A stretch of DNA of 64,000 nt from Gammaproteobacteria bacterium (lineage in GTDB: Bacteria > Pseudomonadota > Gammaproteobacteria > Thiohalomonadales > Thiohalomonadaceae): NCBI GenBank assembly GCA_024709225.1, contig JANJXC010000013.1, positions 1-64,000 on the forward strand. Reading direction: 5' to 3'. Below the pieces are notes generated by a model. It did not search any database and was not told the DNA's origin. It saw nothing but the letters and a program-made list of their open reading frames with translations. Below are positions 1 to 9,241 of the stretch, piece after piece (within the stretch, counting starts at the first letter, position 1; every line of letters starts with the position of its first letter). Made by a program: the position numbers and the translations under genes.

Positions 1-94
1 TCCTGAGTCCTGAGTCCTGAGTCCTGAGTCCTGAGTCCTGAGTCCTGAGTCCTGAGTCCTGAGTCCTGAGTCCTGAGTCCTGAGTCCTGAGTCC
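1..94. repeat. Heptanucleotide tandem array, unit TCCTGAG, about 13 copies, truncated by window edge
   Basis: Direct reading: tcctgagtcctgag... repeated without interruption. Confidence 0.97.
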
Positions 95-108
95 ATCCTG
101 TCGAGCCG

Positions 109-828
109 ATGATCGAGTTTCCCAAACTGGACTGGCCCGGCATCGCGCCGGAAACCAGCGTACGCATCAGCGCCCGCGCGCGTTACGTGCGGCTGCGCGT
201 GCTGCCGCCGGGGCGGGTGGAGCTGGTGTTGCCCACCCGTCACGACCGCCTGGCGCTGCCCGGTTTCGTGCAGCAGCACCGGCAGTGGCTCATCGATACG
301 CTGGCGCGAATCCAGGGCGAACACGTGCAGCAGCAGGCGCAGCGCGTGGCGCCTCTCGAATTGTATCTGCCGGCGCTGGATGAGCAGTGGCGGCTGGAGT
401 ACCGCAGCGGCGGGCGCAACGGCTGGTGGGAGCGGGCCGGACGCGGCCTGCTGGTGCAATACAAGAACCAGGAATGGGACCAGGTGTTGCAGCGCTGGCT
501 GGCCGAGCGCGCGCGCCAGACCCTGGGGCCGGCCCTGCTGGCGCTGGCGGATGAACTGCGCATGACCTGCAACGGCTACACCATCCGCGGCCAGAAGACG
601 CGCTGGGGCAGCTGTTCAGCGAAGAAGGTGATCAACCTCAACTGGCGCCTGCTGTTTCTGCCGCCGGAGCAGGTGCGCTATCTGATGGTGCACGAGCTGT
701 GTCATACCGTGCACCTCAATCATTCCACCCGCTTCTGGGCCCTGGTGGAAAAGATGCAGCCGGGCTACCGGATGCTGGACCAGGCGATGCGCAAGGCGGG
801 GCGGCTGGTGCCGGCGTGGGCGCTTTAA
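109..828 (+). CDS. YgjP/DUF45-type (SprT-like) zinc metallopeptidase
   Basis: Motif RGQKTRWGSCS...NWRLLFLP...YLMVHELCHTVHLNHSTRFW, typical of the YgjP-like metallopeptidase family. Confidence 0.85.
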   Translation: MIEFPKLDWPGIAPETSVRISARARYVRLRVLPPGRVELVLPTRHDRLALPGFVQQHRQWLIDTLARIQGEHVQQQAQRVAPLELYLPALDEQWRLEYRSGGRNGWWERAGRGLLVQYKNQEWDQVLQRWLAERARQTLGPALLALADELRMTCNGYTIRGQKTRWGSCSAKKVINLNWRLLFLPPEQVRYLMVHELCHTVHLNHSTRFWALVEKMQPGYRMLDQAMRKAGRLVPAWAL

Positions 829-831
829 GGT

Positions 832-891
832 AATTCAAGATTCAAAATTCGAGAAGTGAGTCGGCCTTTTTGAATCTTGAATTCTGAATTG
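832..891. repeat. Short inverted-repeat element of ATTCAAG-type heptamers
   Basis: AATTCAAGATTCAAAATTC...GAATCTTGAATTCTGAATT. Confidence 0.75.
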
Positions 892-901
892 AGGTTGTCG
901 G

Positions 902-1441
902 CTAGAGGAAGAAGAGGCTGCCCGCCGCCAGTCCGGCGCCGACCAGTGCGCCCATCACGACATCCGACGGGTAGTGCAGGCCGAGCACCATGCGCGATGT
1001 CGCCACCAGCAGGGTAAACGGAATCAGCACCAGGGCCAGTGATGGATGATGGTGTAGCGCCACCCAGGTGAAGGCCACCGCATGCAGGGTATGGCCGGAG
1101 GGAAAACTGAAGCGGTCCAGCGGCATGGTGCCGAGCCGGATCTGCGGGTGGTTGACGAAGGGCCGTTCGCGGTTGAAGCGTTTCTTCATCAGGCGGTACA
1201 GCAACACCCCGACGACGCCGACCGCCGCCATGTGCAGGGCGCTGGCCAGGCCGGCGGTGCCGTAGGAGAGCGGCAACGCCGCCATCAACGCATACCAGGC
1301 GACGCCGTTGCCCAGACGGCTGGCCACGGCGAACAGGCGCTGTACGGCGCTGCGCCGTCCGCCGCGGTTGAACAACAGGCAGAGCGACAGGTCCAGTTCG
1401 CCGGCGCGTTGCCGCAGTCGTCCGCCGCCCAGCGCCATCAT
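902..1441 (-). CDS. PAP2-family phosphatase (membrane)
   Basis: KKRFNRERPF...SFPSGHTLHAVAF...SRMVLGLHYPSDVVMGALVG; start (MMALGGG) overlaps upstream glycosyltransferase stop (ATGATGA). Confidence 0.85.
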   Translation of the reverse strand: MMALGGGRLRQRAGELDLSLCLLFNRGGRRSAVQRLFAVASRLGNGVAWYALMAALPLSYGTAGLASALHMAAVGVVGVLLYRLMKKRFNRERPFVNHPQIRLGTMPLDRFSFPSGHTLHAVAFTWVALHHHPSLALVLIPFTLLVATSRMVLGLHYPSDVVMGALVGAGLAAGSLFFL

Positions 1442-2643
1442 GCCCCCCTCTGACCATAGGTGCGCAACAACCATTCGAAGCGATCCGCGACACCGCGCCA
1501 GTCGAGGCGCTGCGCCTTGCGTCGTGCCGCGGCACCGAGCTGACGCACGCGCTCCGGTTGGTCGGCCAGAGCGCTGGCCGTGGCAATGAAGGACTCATGT
1601 TGTCCGAGTGGAATGAGCAGGCCGTCCCGTCCTGGCTCGATGTGCAGGTGGGCGGCGGCATAGTCGAAGGCCACCACGGCCAGGCCCGATGCCATCGCCT
1701 CCAGGGTTACGTTGCCGAAGGTTTCCGTCTCGCTGGGAAAAAGAAAGATGTCGGCCGACGCATAATGCTCGGCCAGCGCCGTGCCGGTTTGCGCACCGCA
1801 GAAGATCACGTCGCGCTCGTTGGCGTACAGCTCCTGATAGAACGGGCCGTCCCCCACAATGATCAGGCGCAGGTTGGGAGTGCGCTCGCGCATGGCGCGA
1901 AAGGCATGCATCGCCAGCGGCAGGTTTTTTTCCGCGGCGAGTCGGCCGACGTAGAGCACCGCCTGATCATGGCGGCGCAGGCCCCAGGCACGGCGCAGCT
2001 CATCGTTGCGCCATGTCGGCGAAAATCGCTGGCTGTCGACGCCGCGCCCCAGCACCTCCACATTGTGAAAATTGTCGGCCAGCAATGCCTGGCGCTGCGC
2101 CTCGGTGGGCACCAGGGTGCAGGCGGTGCGGTTGTGCAGGCGGCGCAGGTAGTCGTAGATCGGGCGCTGCAGGAAGCCGACCTGATAGTGCGTGCTGTAG
2201 CTGTGGAAATTGGTGTGAAAACCGCTGATCACCGGGATGTTGTGCCGCGCCGCTTCACGGATCGCCGACCAGCCGAGCAGTCCCTCGGTCGCCACATAGA
2301 GTACATCGGGGCGCTCCCGTCGCCACAACTGACGCAGCCGCTGGCCGGCGGGCAGGCCCAGGCGCAGTTCGCGGTACCAGGGCATGGTGACTCCGGCCAC
2401 CAGCGTCGTGGCAAGCGGTGGCTCGAAATCAGTCGCCAACGTATCGGCAGGGCAGTCGCCGTGACCTTGACGGGGCCGCACCAGCTGAATGCGGTGACCG
2501 CGCCGGCTCATCTCCTCGGCCAGTCGCCCCACGGTCAAGGCCACGCCGTTGATTTCGGGCGGATAGGTCTCCGTCACGATCCCCAGATGAAGGTGGATAG
2601 GGCTCGTCGAGCACGCAGTGATGGCCGGGGCATCGGTTTGCAT
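1438..2643 (-). CDS. GT4-family glycosyltransferase
   Basis: LGIVTETYPPEINGVALTVGRLAEEMSRRGH...VLYVGRLAAEKNL...FPSETETFGNVTLEAMASGLAVVAFD; start placed at MQTDAP. Confidence 0.85.
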   Translation of the reverse strand: MQTDAPAITACSTSPIHLHLGIVTETYPPEINGVALTVGRLAEEMSRRGHRIQLVRPRQGHGDCPADTLATDFEPPLATTLVAGVTMPWYRELRLGLPAGQRLRQLWRRERPDVLYVATEGLLGWSAIREAARHNIPVISGFHTNFHSYSTHYQVGFLQRPIYDYLRRLHNRTACTLVPTEAQRQALLADNFHNVEVLGRGVDSQRFSPTWRNDELRRAWGLRRHDQAVLYVGRLAAEKNLPLAMHAFRAMRERTPNLRLIIVGDGPFYQELYANERDVIFCGAQTGTALAEHYASADIFLFPSETETFGNVTLEAMASGLAVVAFDYAAAHLHIEPGRDGLLIPLGQHESFIATASALADQPERVRQLGAAARRKAQRLDWRGVADRFEWLLRTYGQRGA

Positions 2644-2692
2644 GGGATGCACTCTCTCCTTGTTGCGTGAAGCGCCGATGACAGGATGATGA

Positions 2693-3925
2693 TCATTCCG
2701 TGATATCCGTCGTGCTGCCGGTGGCGACAGGGGACATCTCCTGCGCGGCCTCCACATCCAGGTGCATCGCATCGGCAGCGGCGCTGGCGGCGTAATGCTC
2801 TGCCAGTTGCCGTCCCAGGCGCGGGGCCGCCCAGCGGGCAGCGTAGGCGCGTGCCGTCAGGCCGAGGGCTGCGCGCTGTTCGGTGTCGTGCAGCACGGCA
2901 ACGATGCGCGCGGCAAACTCCGCTTCGTCGTCCGGGGCGATAACGGCGCCCGCGCCTTCGCGCAATACGTCACGCGTTCCCATCACCGCGGTCGACACCA
3001 CCGGAACGCCCAGCGCCATGGCCTCCAGCAGCACCAGACCCTGGGTTTCCGTGCGCGAGGCGAAGACGAAGAGATCGGCGGCGGCATAGCAGTCCTGCAG
3101 CGCGCCGTCGCGCGCGAGGTAGCCGAGAAACATCACCTGGCGGTCCAGCGCCAGTTGTTGCGTCATGTTGCGCAGATGCTCCACTGCCGGCCCCTGCCCG
3201 GCGATGACCAGCAGCACCTCGGGTACGGCCTGGCGGACGCGTACCAGCATGCGCAGCAGGAAATCGATATTCTTTTCAAAGGCGATGCGCCCGACGAACA
3301 GCAGCAGGGGACGCCCTGCCGTGATGCCGTACTGGCGGCGAAAGGCGGCACCGTCACCCTGGCAGAATTCGTCCAGCTCGATGCCGGTGGGAATGACCTC
3401 GATGCGACTCTCCACACCATAGCTGCGCAGCACGTCCAGCATGGCGCTGGAGGGCACTACCACGCTGTCCACGGCATTGCATTGTCGACGGGAAAAATGC
3501 CGGGCCAGCGCGCGCAGCCAGCCGCGCGGCAGGAACGGGATGTAGTGGAACAGGTATTCCTCGAAGAAGGTGTGGTAGCTCTCCAGCACCGGTATGCCCA
3601 ACTCGCGGGCCAGATGCAGTCCGAGATAGTGGGCGACGAAGGGGGTCTGGATATGCACCAGGTCGTAGTCGCGCGTGCGCAGTGCGGGCAGCAGTCCGAG
3701 GATCGCGCCGCGACGCATCAGGCGGTCTTCCGGATCGAACAGCACCTGCCGTGACGGCACGCGAATGATGTCTGCATCGTCGTCACCATGGGCGATGCCG
3801 TAGTCCGGCACGATGAGCGTGACGGTATGGCCGAGGGCGTGCAATTCGCGGCGGAAGGTGCGGATGGAGGTGGATACCCCGTTGACGCGGGGGAAAAATA
3901 CATCGGAGACCATCAAGATGCGCAC
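2693..3925 (-). CDS. GT4-family glycosyltransferase (SqdX/MgtA-like)
   Basis: MRILMVSDVFFPRVNGVSTSIRTFRRELHALGH...LLFVGRIAFEKNIDFLL...FVFASRTETQGLVLLEAMALGVPVVST; GTG start. Confidence 0.85.
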   Translation of the reverse strand: MRILMVSDVFFPRVNGVSTSIRTFRRELHALGHTVTLIVPDYGIAHGDDDADIIRVPSRQVLFDPEDRLMRRGAILGLLPALRTRDYDLVHIQTPFVAHYLGLHLARELGIPVLESYHTFFEEYLFHYIPFLPRGWLRALARHFSRRQCNAVDSVVVPSSAMLDVLRSYGVESRIEVIPTGIELDEFCQGDGAAFRRQYGITAGRPLLLFVGRIAFEKNIDFLLRMLVRVRQAVPEVLLVIAGQGPAVEHLRNMTQQLALDRQVMFLGYLARDGALQDCYAAADLFVFASRTETQGLVLLEAMALGVPVVSTAVMGTRDVLREGAGAVIAPDDEAEFAARIVAVLHDTEQRAALGLTARAYAARWAAPRLGRQLAEHYAASAAADAMHLDVEAAQEMSPVATGSTTDITE

Positions 3926-3986
3926 ACGGACAACCTCGATCTGGCCTGCCTCATACAGGCGTGTGCTGACAGCCTGCCGCAGGTGT

Positions 3987-4015
3987 GTTGCAGTGCGATA
4001 ACCGGAGCGTTACCG
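3987..4015 (-). promoter_or_regulatory. Candidate Pho box, three half-sites at 11-bp spacing upstream of the GT4/GT4/PAP2 cluster
   Basis: Minus strand CGGTAAC-GCTC-CGGTTAT-CGCA-CTGCAAC, each 11 bp apart; Pho-box half-site consensus CTGTMAY. Confidence 0.45.
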
Positions 4016-4022
4016 CAGTGTG

Positions 4023-5849
4023 TCAGGACGCCGCGGCAGCCTGCGTATGCCGCGCGGCGGCTTCCGGTTCGTGCAGCGCACGAAAATGCTCTGCTGCTTC
4101 CCGTCCCATGTACCTGGCCAGCACCGCGCCATCCGTCTGGCGCAGGTCGACCACAATCAGGCCATCGATGGCATTGCTGAACGAGGGATCGACATTGAAA
4201 CCGAGCAGCCGGCCACCCAGCTTCAGGTACTGCCGCAGCAATACGGGAACACCTTTCTGATCCGGCTCCAGTGCGGCCAGCCATTCCGACAACTGCTCCA
4301 GGCTGCCGGGCGCCTCCGCTCCTGCCGGCCAGGAGGCGCGCAGGGGCAGACGGAATGGCCGGCGCGGCCGCACTTGCCGCGCCAGTTGCGGCAGATAGCT
4401 GTTGGCGCGCAGAAACCGCACCAGCAGGCGTTGCGAGGTCGAGGTATAGCTGTTGCTGATGCTGACCGGACCGAACAGGGTGTGATATTGCGGGTGGCGC
4501 GCCACGAAACGTCCGATGCCCTTCCACAGCAGCAGCAGCGGGGTATAGCTGCGCTGGTCTTCCGGTCGCACGAAAGAGCGGCCCAGCTCGATCGCCGGCG
4601 CCATCTGTTGCAGCAGTGTGCGGCGGTAACGGAACAGGGAATGGGTATACAGTCCCTTCAGTCCACACTGGTTGACGATCTCGTCGCTCAGTCCCAGACG
4701 GTAGGCGCCGACCACCCGCGATTGCCTGCGGTCCCAGATAAACAGATGCAGATAGAGGGCATCGTGCAAGTCGAGGTCGCGGCTGCGGCCGGTGCCTTCG
4801 CCCACGGCACGGAAGCTGATTTCGCGCAGGCGACCGATCTCCTGCAACAACCAGGGCATTTCGTCGGCGCGGGCATACCACACCTCCAGTTCGCCGCTTT
4901 GTTCCAGGCGCTGGGCTGCAGGCAGCGCATCCACCTCGGCGCACAACAGCGGCACCGGCACCGCGGCCGCGATATCGGCATGATGCTGCCGGTCGCTGTG
5001 GGTGGTGTGGCGGCCGGCGGTGACCTGCCGGGCGGCGAGGGCATAGCAGCGCAGGCGCAGCTGTGCGGTCAACGCCGCATCGTCCAGGGCCTGGAGCTGG
5101 GCAAAGGGGAGCGGATGGCCGATATGAATGGCCATCTGGCGCTGCCGCTTGTTGAGCAGTTCACGCGCCAGCAGCGCGGTGCGCAACCGGGGGTGCAGCA
5201 GGCCTGCCAGGTGGAACGACAGGCTGTTATGGCCCGGGAAATATACCGGCAGGGCCTGCGCCCGGCTGTGGCGCAGCAGGCGGGCCACGCTGGTGTGCCA
5301 CGCCGGATCGCTGGTGCCGTGGCCGAGGCGGTGATGGGATACCGCACCGGCGGGGAAGACTACCAGCGCCCCCCCGGCCTGCAGATGATCCAGCGCCTGT
5401 TTGAGGCCGCGACGGTTGCGGCGGGAGGCCGCGGCGCCACCGAACGGATCGACGCCGATAAACAGATCCCGCAGTTCGGGCACGCGCTCCAGCAGATGAT
5501 TGGCAAGAATCTTAACGTCGCTGCGGACGTGGCGCAGCTGCTGCGCCAGGAGCACGCCCTCCAGCGCACCGAAGGGATGGTTGGCGACCACGACCAGGGC
5601 GCCGCTGGAGGGGATGCGCAGCAGGGCGTGTTCGTCACACTGTACCTGGATGTGGAATGCATCCAGCACCTGTTGCAGAAAGGCATCGCTGCCGGCCACC
5701 GGCGGCAGCGCGCGATACATCCGGTCAAGTTGGCTGAGGGCAAACACCCTCTCCACTGCGCCTTCCAGCAGGCGGTCCAGCGCCGCGTGACGTGTCAAGC
5801 GCAGGCTGCCGTTGAGTCGAAAGGGAGATGTGGGTTCTGTTGTTGTCAT
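4023..5849 (-). CDS. olsF: Bifunctional acyltransferase: PlsC-like N-terminal domain + OlsB-like GNAT C-terminal domain; ornithine lipid synthase candidate
   Basis: N-term VVANHPFGALEGVLL...FIGVDPFGG...VVFPAGAVSH (glycerolipid acyltransferase-like); C-term EVWYARADEMPWLLQEIGRLREISFRAVGEGTGRSRDLDLHDALYLHLFIWDR...VVGAYRLG (hemolysin/OlsB type). Start at MTTTEP with GGAGG 5-9 nt upstream. Confidence 0.65.
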   Translation of the reverse strand: MTTTEPTSPFRLNGSLRLTRHAALDRLLEGAVERVFALSQLDRMYRALPPVAGSDAFLQQVLDAFHIQVQCDEHALLRIPSSGALVVVANHPFGALEGVLLAQQLRHVRSDVKILANHLLERVPELRDLFIGVDPFGGAAASRRNRRGLKQALDHLQAGGALVVFPAGAVSHHRLGHGTSDPAWHTSVARLLRHSRAQALPVYFPGHNSLSFHLAGLLHPRLRTALLARELLNKRQRQMAIHIGHPLPFAQLQALDDAALTAQLRLRCYALAARQVTAGRHTTHSDRQHHADIAAAVPVPLLCAEVDALPAAQRLEQSGELEVWYARADEMPWLLQEIGRLREISFRAVGEGTGRSRDLDLHDALYLHLFIWDRRQSRVVGAYRLGLSDEIVNQCGLKGLYTHSLFRYRRTLLQQMAPAIELGRSFVRPEDQRSYTPLLLLWKGIGRFVARHPQYHTLFGPVSISNSYTSTSQRLLVRFLRANSYLPQLARQVRPRRPFRLPLRASWPAGAEAPGSLEQLSEWLAALEPDQKGVPVLLRQYLKLGGRLLGFNVDPSFSNAIDGLIVVDLRQTDGAVLARYMGREAAEHFRALHEPEAAARHTQAAAAS

Positions 5850-5987
5850 GACTGCCTCCGCCGCTGCCGGAATCAAGGATGGAGTCAGCCTAGAGGCGGC
5901 TTGTGACGAGGGCATTACCGCCATGCTTCTCTTCGATGGATGCGGCAGGCGCCGCAGAGCGGGAATGGTGCCGGGCGGGTCCGCGCA

Positions 5988-6005
5988 GAGTAACCGCGCT
6001 GTAAC
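5988..6005 (+). promoter_or_regulatory. Candidate Pho box in the divergent olsF-like/plcP-like intergenic region
   Basis: GAGTAAC-CGCG-CTGTAAC (7-4-7) between divergent starts at 5849(-) and 6074(+). Confidence 0.5.
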
Positions 6006-6073
6006 CTCGGTGCCGTGAATGCGCCATATTTGCTGTGCAGACTCCGGGCATTACCGTCACGGGGAGTGCCGCC

Positions 6074-6874
6074 ATGCAGAACCTGCAGTTTCGCGCCATT
6101 TTCATTTCCGATATCCACCTGGGAACCCGCGATGCACAGGCGAGTCACCTGTTGGATTTTCTCAACCACACCGAAAGCGAGTATCTCTACCTGCTTGGCG
6201 ACGTGGTGGATTTCTGGAAGGCCAAATCGGGCTGGTATTGGCCGGCGCAGCACACCGAGGTGCTGCAGGCGCTGCTGCGCAAGGCACGGCGCGGCACCCG
6301 GGTGATCTATGTCCCGGGCAATCATGACGAGTGGCTGCGGGACTACGCCCGCAGCGAGTTCAACGGCATCGAGCTGCGCCTGGGCGCCGTACATCACACT
6401 GCAGACGGCCGCCGCTTTCTGTTGCTGCACGGCGATGAGTTCGACAGCGCGGTACGCTGCAATCGCGTGCTGAACCTGCTGGGCAGCAGCGCCTATGACG
6501 TACTGCTATGGCTCAACCGCATCCACCATCAGGTGCGCCGCCGCCTCGGCTTTTCCTATTGGTCACTGTCATCCTGGATCAAGAGCCGGATCAAAAATGC
6601 GGCCGCCTATGTCCAGCGTTTTGAACAGGCGGCACTGCGCGAGGCGGAGCGGCATGGTGTCAACGGGGTGATTTGCGGCCATATCCACCAGCCGACCATG
6701 CGATATGGTGCCGGTCTGTGCTATGCCAATACCGGCGACTGGGTAGAGCATTGCAGCGCCCTGGCGGAGGACCGCGAAGGTCGGCTGCACCTGATTCACT
6801 GGGCGGAAGACAGTCTGCACTGGCTGCAGGGCAGGGAGGTTCCGGCCATGACGCCGGACGCGGCCGCCGCTTGA
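6074..6874 (+). CDS. LpxH-fold metallophosphoesterase, PlcP-like (phospholipase C of phosphate-limited lipid remodelling) candidate
   Basis: FISDIHLG...LLGDVVDFW...YVPGNHDEWLRDY...LLHGDEFD...VICGHIHQP...CYANTGDWVEHCSAL; ATG at 6074 preceded by GGGGAG. Confidence 0.75.
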   Translation: MQNLQFRAIFISDIHLGTRDAQASHLLDFLNHTESEYLYLLGDVVDFWKAKSGWYWPAQHTEVLQALLRKARRGTRVIYVPGNHDEWLRDYARSEFNGIELRLGAVHHTADGRRFLLLHGDEFDSAVRCNRVLNLLGSSAYDVLLWLNRIHHQVRRRLGFSYWSLSSWIKSRIKNAAAYVQRFEQAALREAERHGVNGVICGHIHQPTMRYGAGLCYANTGDWVEHCSALAEDREGRLHLIHWAEDSLHWLQGREVPAMTPDAAAA

Positions 6875-6968
6875 ACTGAGTGTGGCTGAGACGGATATCA
6901 GCCGGCTGTATGAGTGATTCAGAAGTAAGTCAGAACCACAAGGTATCGGAACCGCAATTTTGCATGGA

Positions 6969-7730
6969 CTATTCCTCCGTCGGCAGCATCACCTTCAGAT
7001 CGTGCTCCAGTGTGTCCAGCAGGTGATCCAGGCGGCAGAATTCGCGCAGTTGTTCCAGATCGGCGACGCGTACCTCGTCGCCACGCACATCCACGCTGTA
7101 ACCGCGCAGTTCGGCCAGGGCGCGGGAGAAGCTCTCCGGTGTCATGCCGAGGCGTGAGGCCAGCAGTTTCTTGTCGTAGGGCAGGCGTGTGGTCTGGCCG
7201 CTGCTGTTGTTCTCCACCAGATGCAGCAGGTACAACGCCAGGCGCTGGGAGGCGGTGCGCAGGCGCAGGCTCTTGATCTCGCGCACCATGTGGCGATATT
7301 TCTGCGCCATCGAACCGAGCAGGGCGATGGCCAGGTCAGGATTGTTCTTCAGCTCTGCCAGCAGCAGGCCGGTGGGGATCAGCAGGATGTGGGAGGGCTC
7401 CACCGCCCGTGCCGAACGCAGGAAGCGTTGCGAGGTGAGGGCGGTGGCTACCACAAAGGTCTCGAACGGGCGCAGCAGTTCCACTACCGCCTCGCGGCCA
7501 TCGGGGGTACTGGCGCTGAGCTGGACGCTGCCCTGCGCCAGCACATACAGATACTCGCACTGCTGGCCCGCCTCGAACAGTATGGCGTCGCGATCGTAGC
7601 GCCGCAGCTGCGAGCCGGCCGCCAGGCTCTGCAATGACTGGGCGGAAACGCCGGAAAACAGTGGGCTGTGCCCGAGGAGTTCCAGGGTGGCGGCCTGCGG
7701 GTCCGTGTCGAACGAAAAGGTGTTGGTCAT
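6969..7730 (-). CDS. Crp/Fnr-family transcriptional regulator
   Basis: cNMP-binding-like domain plus HTH ...LPYDKKLLASRLGMTPESFSRALAELR; start MTNTFSF. Confidence 0.85.
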   Translation of the reverse strand: MTNTFSFDTDPQAATLELLGHSPLFSGVSAQSLQSLAAGSQLRRYDRDAILFEAGQQCEYLYVLAQGSVQLSASTPDGREAVVELLRPFETFVVATALTSQRFLRSARAVEPSHILLIPTGLLLAELKNNPDLAIALLGSMAQKYRHMVREIKSLRLRTASQRLALYLLHLVENNSSGQTTRLPYDKKLLASRLGMTPESFSRALAELRGYSVDVRGDEVRVADLEQLREFCRLDHLLDTLEHDLKVMLPTEE

Positions 7731-8050
7731 GAAGTTGATGTTCCGAATTCGTGGCGGCCGCAACGCAGCCGCTTGTACTGGCGCATCATGATGATGGCCT
7801 TGTGCACCGTGGGTGCATCGAAGCAGTGTACATCAAGTACCACGGTCAGTTGGCGGCCATCCGGCCCCTCTGCGCCTATGTCGATGTAATTGCACGCCAC
7901 GCCGCTATGGCGGCGCGTCATGAAGTGGGCATCCCACTGGATCCGGCGCCCCTCGAAAGGTCCGTAAAAACGCAAAAAAAGCTCTGCGCCACCCAGCGGG
8001 GTGAGGGCGTGGTAGTCGGGCGTGGGGTGGGGGGGATGCATGGGCTGCAA
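7727..8050 (-). CDS. Small conserved-looking hypothetical protein
   Basis: 107-aa ORF, overlaps start of Crp/Fnr gene by 4 nt (ATGA-type coupling). Confidence 0.55.
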   Translation of the reverse strand: MQPMHPPHPTPDYHALTPLGGAELFLRFYGPFEGRRIQWDAHFMTRRHSGVACNYIDIGAEGPDGRQLTVVLDVHCFDAPTVHKAIIMMRQYKRLRCGRHEFGTSTS

Positions 8051-8068
8051 GCGTACCCGCTTGGGCCG

Positions 8069-8108
8069 CTGTCATAAAGCAGTAACAGTAGTGTCATACA
8101 TATGACAA
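8069..8108 (+). promoter_or_regulatory. Pho box upstream of pstS
   Basis: CTGTCATAAAG CAGTAACAGTA GTGTCATACAT ATGACAA: half-sites at 8069, 8080, 8091, 8102 (exact 11-bp phasing). Confidence 0.75.
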
Positions 8109-8197
8109 CACCCGCTCCCATACTGCGTTCCGTTGCAAAGCGGGGGCCGATGGTTCCGGCTCTTGTTTCAACCTACCCAGACAGAGGATTGACCTGT

Positions 8198-9175
8198 ATG
8201 ACTTTCAAGAAAGTATTCACCGCGGCCGCCCTGGCCTCGGCCCTGGTGGCCGGCAGTGCCATGGCTGCCATGCCGAAGGTTGATGCCGGCCTGCCGGAAT
8301 ACCAGCGTGCCTCCGGTGTGTCCGGCAATTTCTCCAGCATCGGTTCCGACACCCTGAACAACCTGATGACGCTGTGGGCCGAGGATTACAACCGCTTCTA
8401 TCCCAACGTCAACATCCAGATCCAGGGCGCCGGTTCTTCCACCGCGCCCCCGGCGCTGACCGAAGGCACCGCCAACTTCGGCCCCATGAGCCGCGCCATG
8501 AAGTCCTCGGAAATCCAGGCCTTCGAGAACAAGTACGGCTACAAGCCCACCGCCGTGCCCGTCGCCATCGACGTGCTGGCCGTGTACGTCAACAAGGACA
8601 ACCCGATCAAGGGCCTGACCATGGCGCAGGTGGACGCCATCTTCTCCGCCACCCGCCGCTGCGGCGGCAAGGAAGACATCACCCGCTGGGGCCAGCTCGG
8701 CCTGACCGGTGCCTGGGCCAACCGCGACTTCACCCTGTACAGCCGCAATGCCGTGTCCGGTACCTACGGCTTCTTCAAGGAGCACGCCCTGTGCAAGGGT
8801 GACTTCAAGGCGAACATCAATGAGCAGCCGGGTTCGGCCTCGGTGGTGCAGGGCGTGACCGAGTCGGTCAACGGCATCGGCTACTCCGGTATCGGCTACA
8901 TCACCTCCGGCGTGCGCGCCGTGCCGCTGGCCAAGGCCGAAGGCAAGCCGTTCGCCCCGGCCGACGCCGAGCATGCCGCCGACGGCAGCTACCCGATGGC
9001 ACGCTTCCTGTACGTCTACGTGAACAAGCACCCGAACCGCCCGCTGTCGCCGATGGAGCGCGAGTTCTTCAAGCTGGTGCTGTCCAAGCAGGGTCAGGAA
9101 ACCGTGGTCAAGGATGGCTACATCCCGCTGCCCGCCGCCGTGGTCAAGCGCGAGCTGGAGAAGCTCGGGCTGTAA
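8198..9175 (+). CDS. pstS: Phosphate ABC transporter substrate-binding protein PstS
   Basis: Signal peptide [75 protein letters not shown]. Confidence 0.93.
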   Translation: MTFKKVFTAAALASALVAGSAMAAMPKVDAGLPEYQRASGVSGNFSSIGSDTLNNLMTLWAEDYNRFYPNVNIQIQGAGSSTAPPALTEGTANFGPMSRAMKSSEIQAFENKYGYKPTAVPVAIDVLAVYVNKDNPIKGLTMAQVDAIFSATRRCGGKEDITRWGQLGLTGAWANRDFTLYSRNAVSGTYGFFKEHALCKGDFKANINEQPGSASVVQGVTESVNGIGYSGIGYITSGVRAVPLAKAEGKPFAPADAEHAADGSYPMARFLYVYVNKHPNRPLSPMEREFFKLVLSKQGQETVVKDGYIPLPAAVVKRELEKLGL

Positions 9176-9186
9176 ATCGCAAACCA

Positions 9187-9216
9187 CAGACCGCCCCGTC
9201 CGGGGCGGTCTGTTTT
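9187..9216 (+). terminator. Rho-independent terminator-like hairpin after pstS
   Basis: CAGACCGCCCC-GTCC-GGGGCGGTCTG followed by TTTT (perfect 11-bp stem). Confidence 0.85.
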
Positions 9217-9241
9217 CCAATGAATCGATGGGAGATAAATG

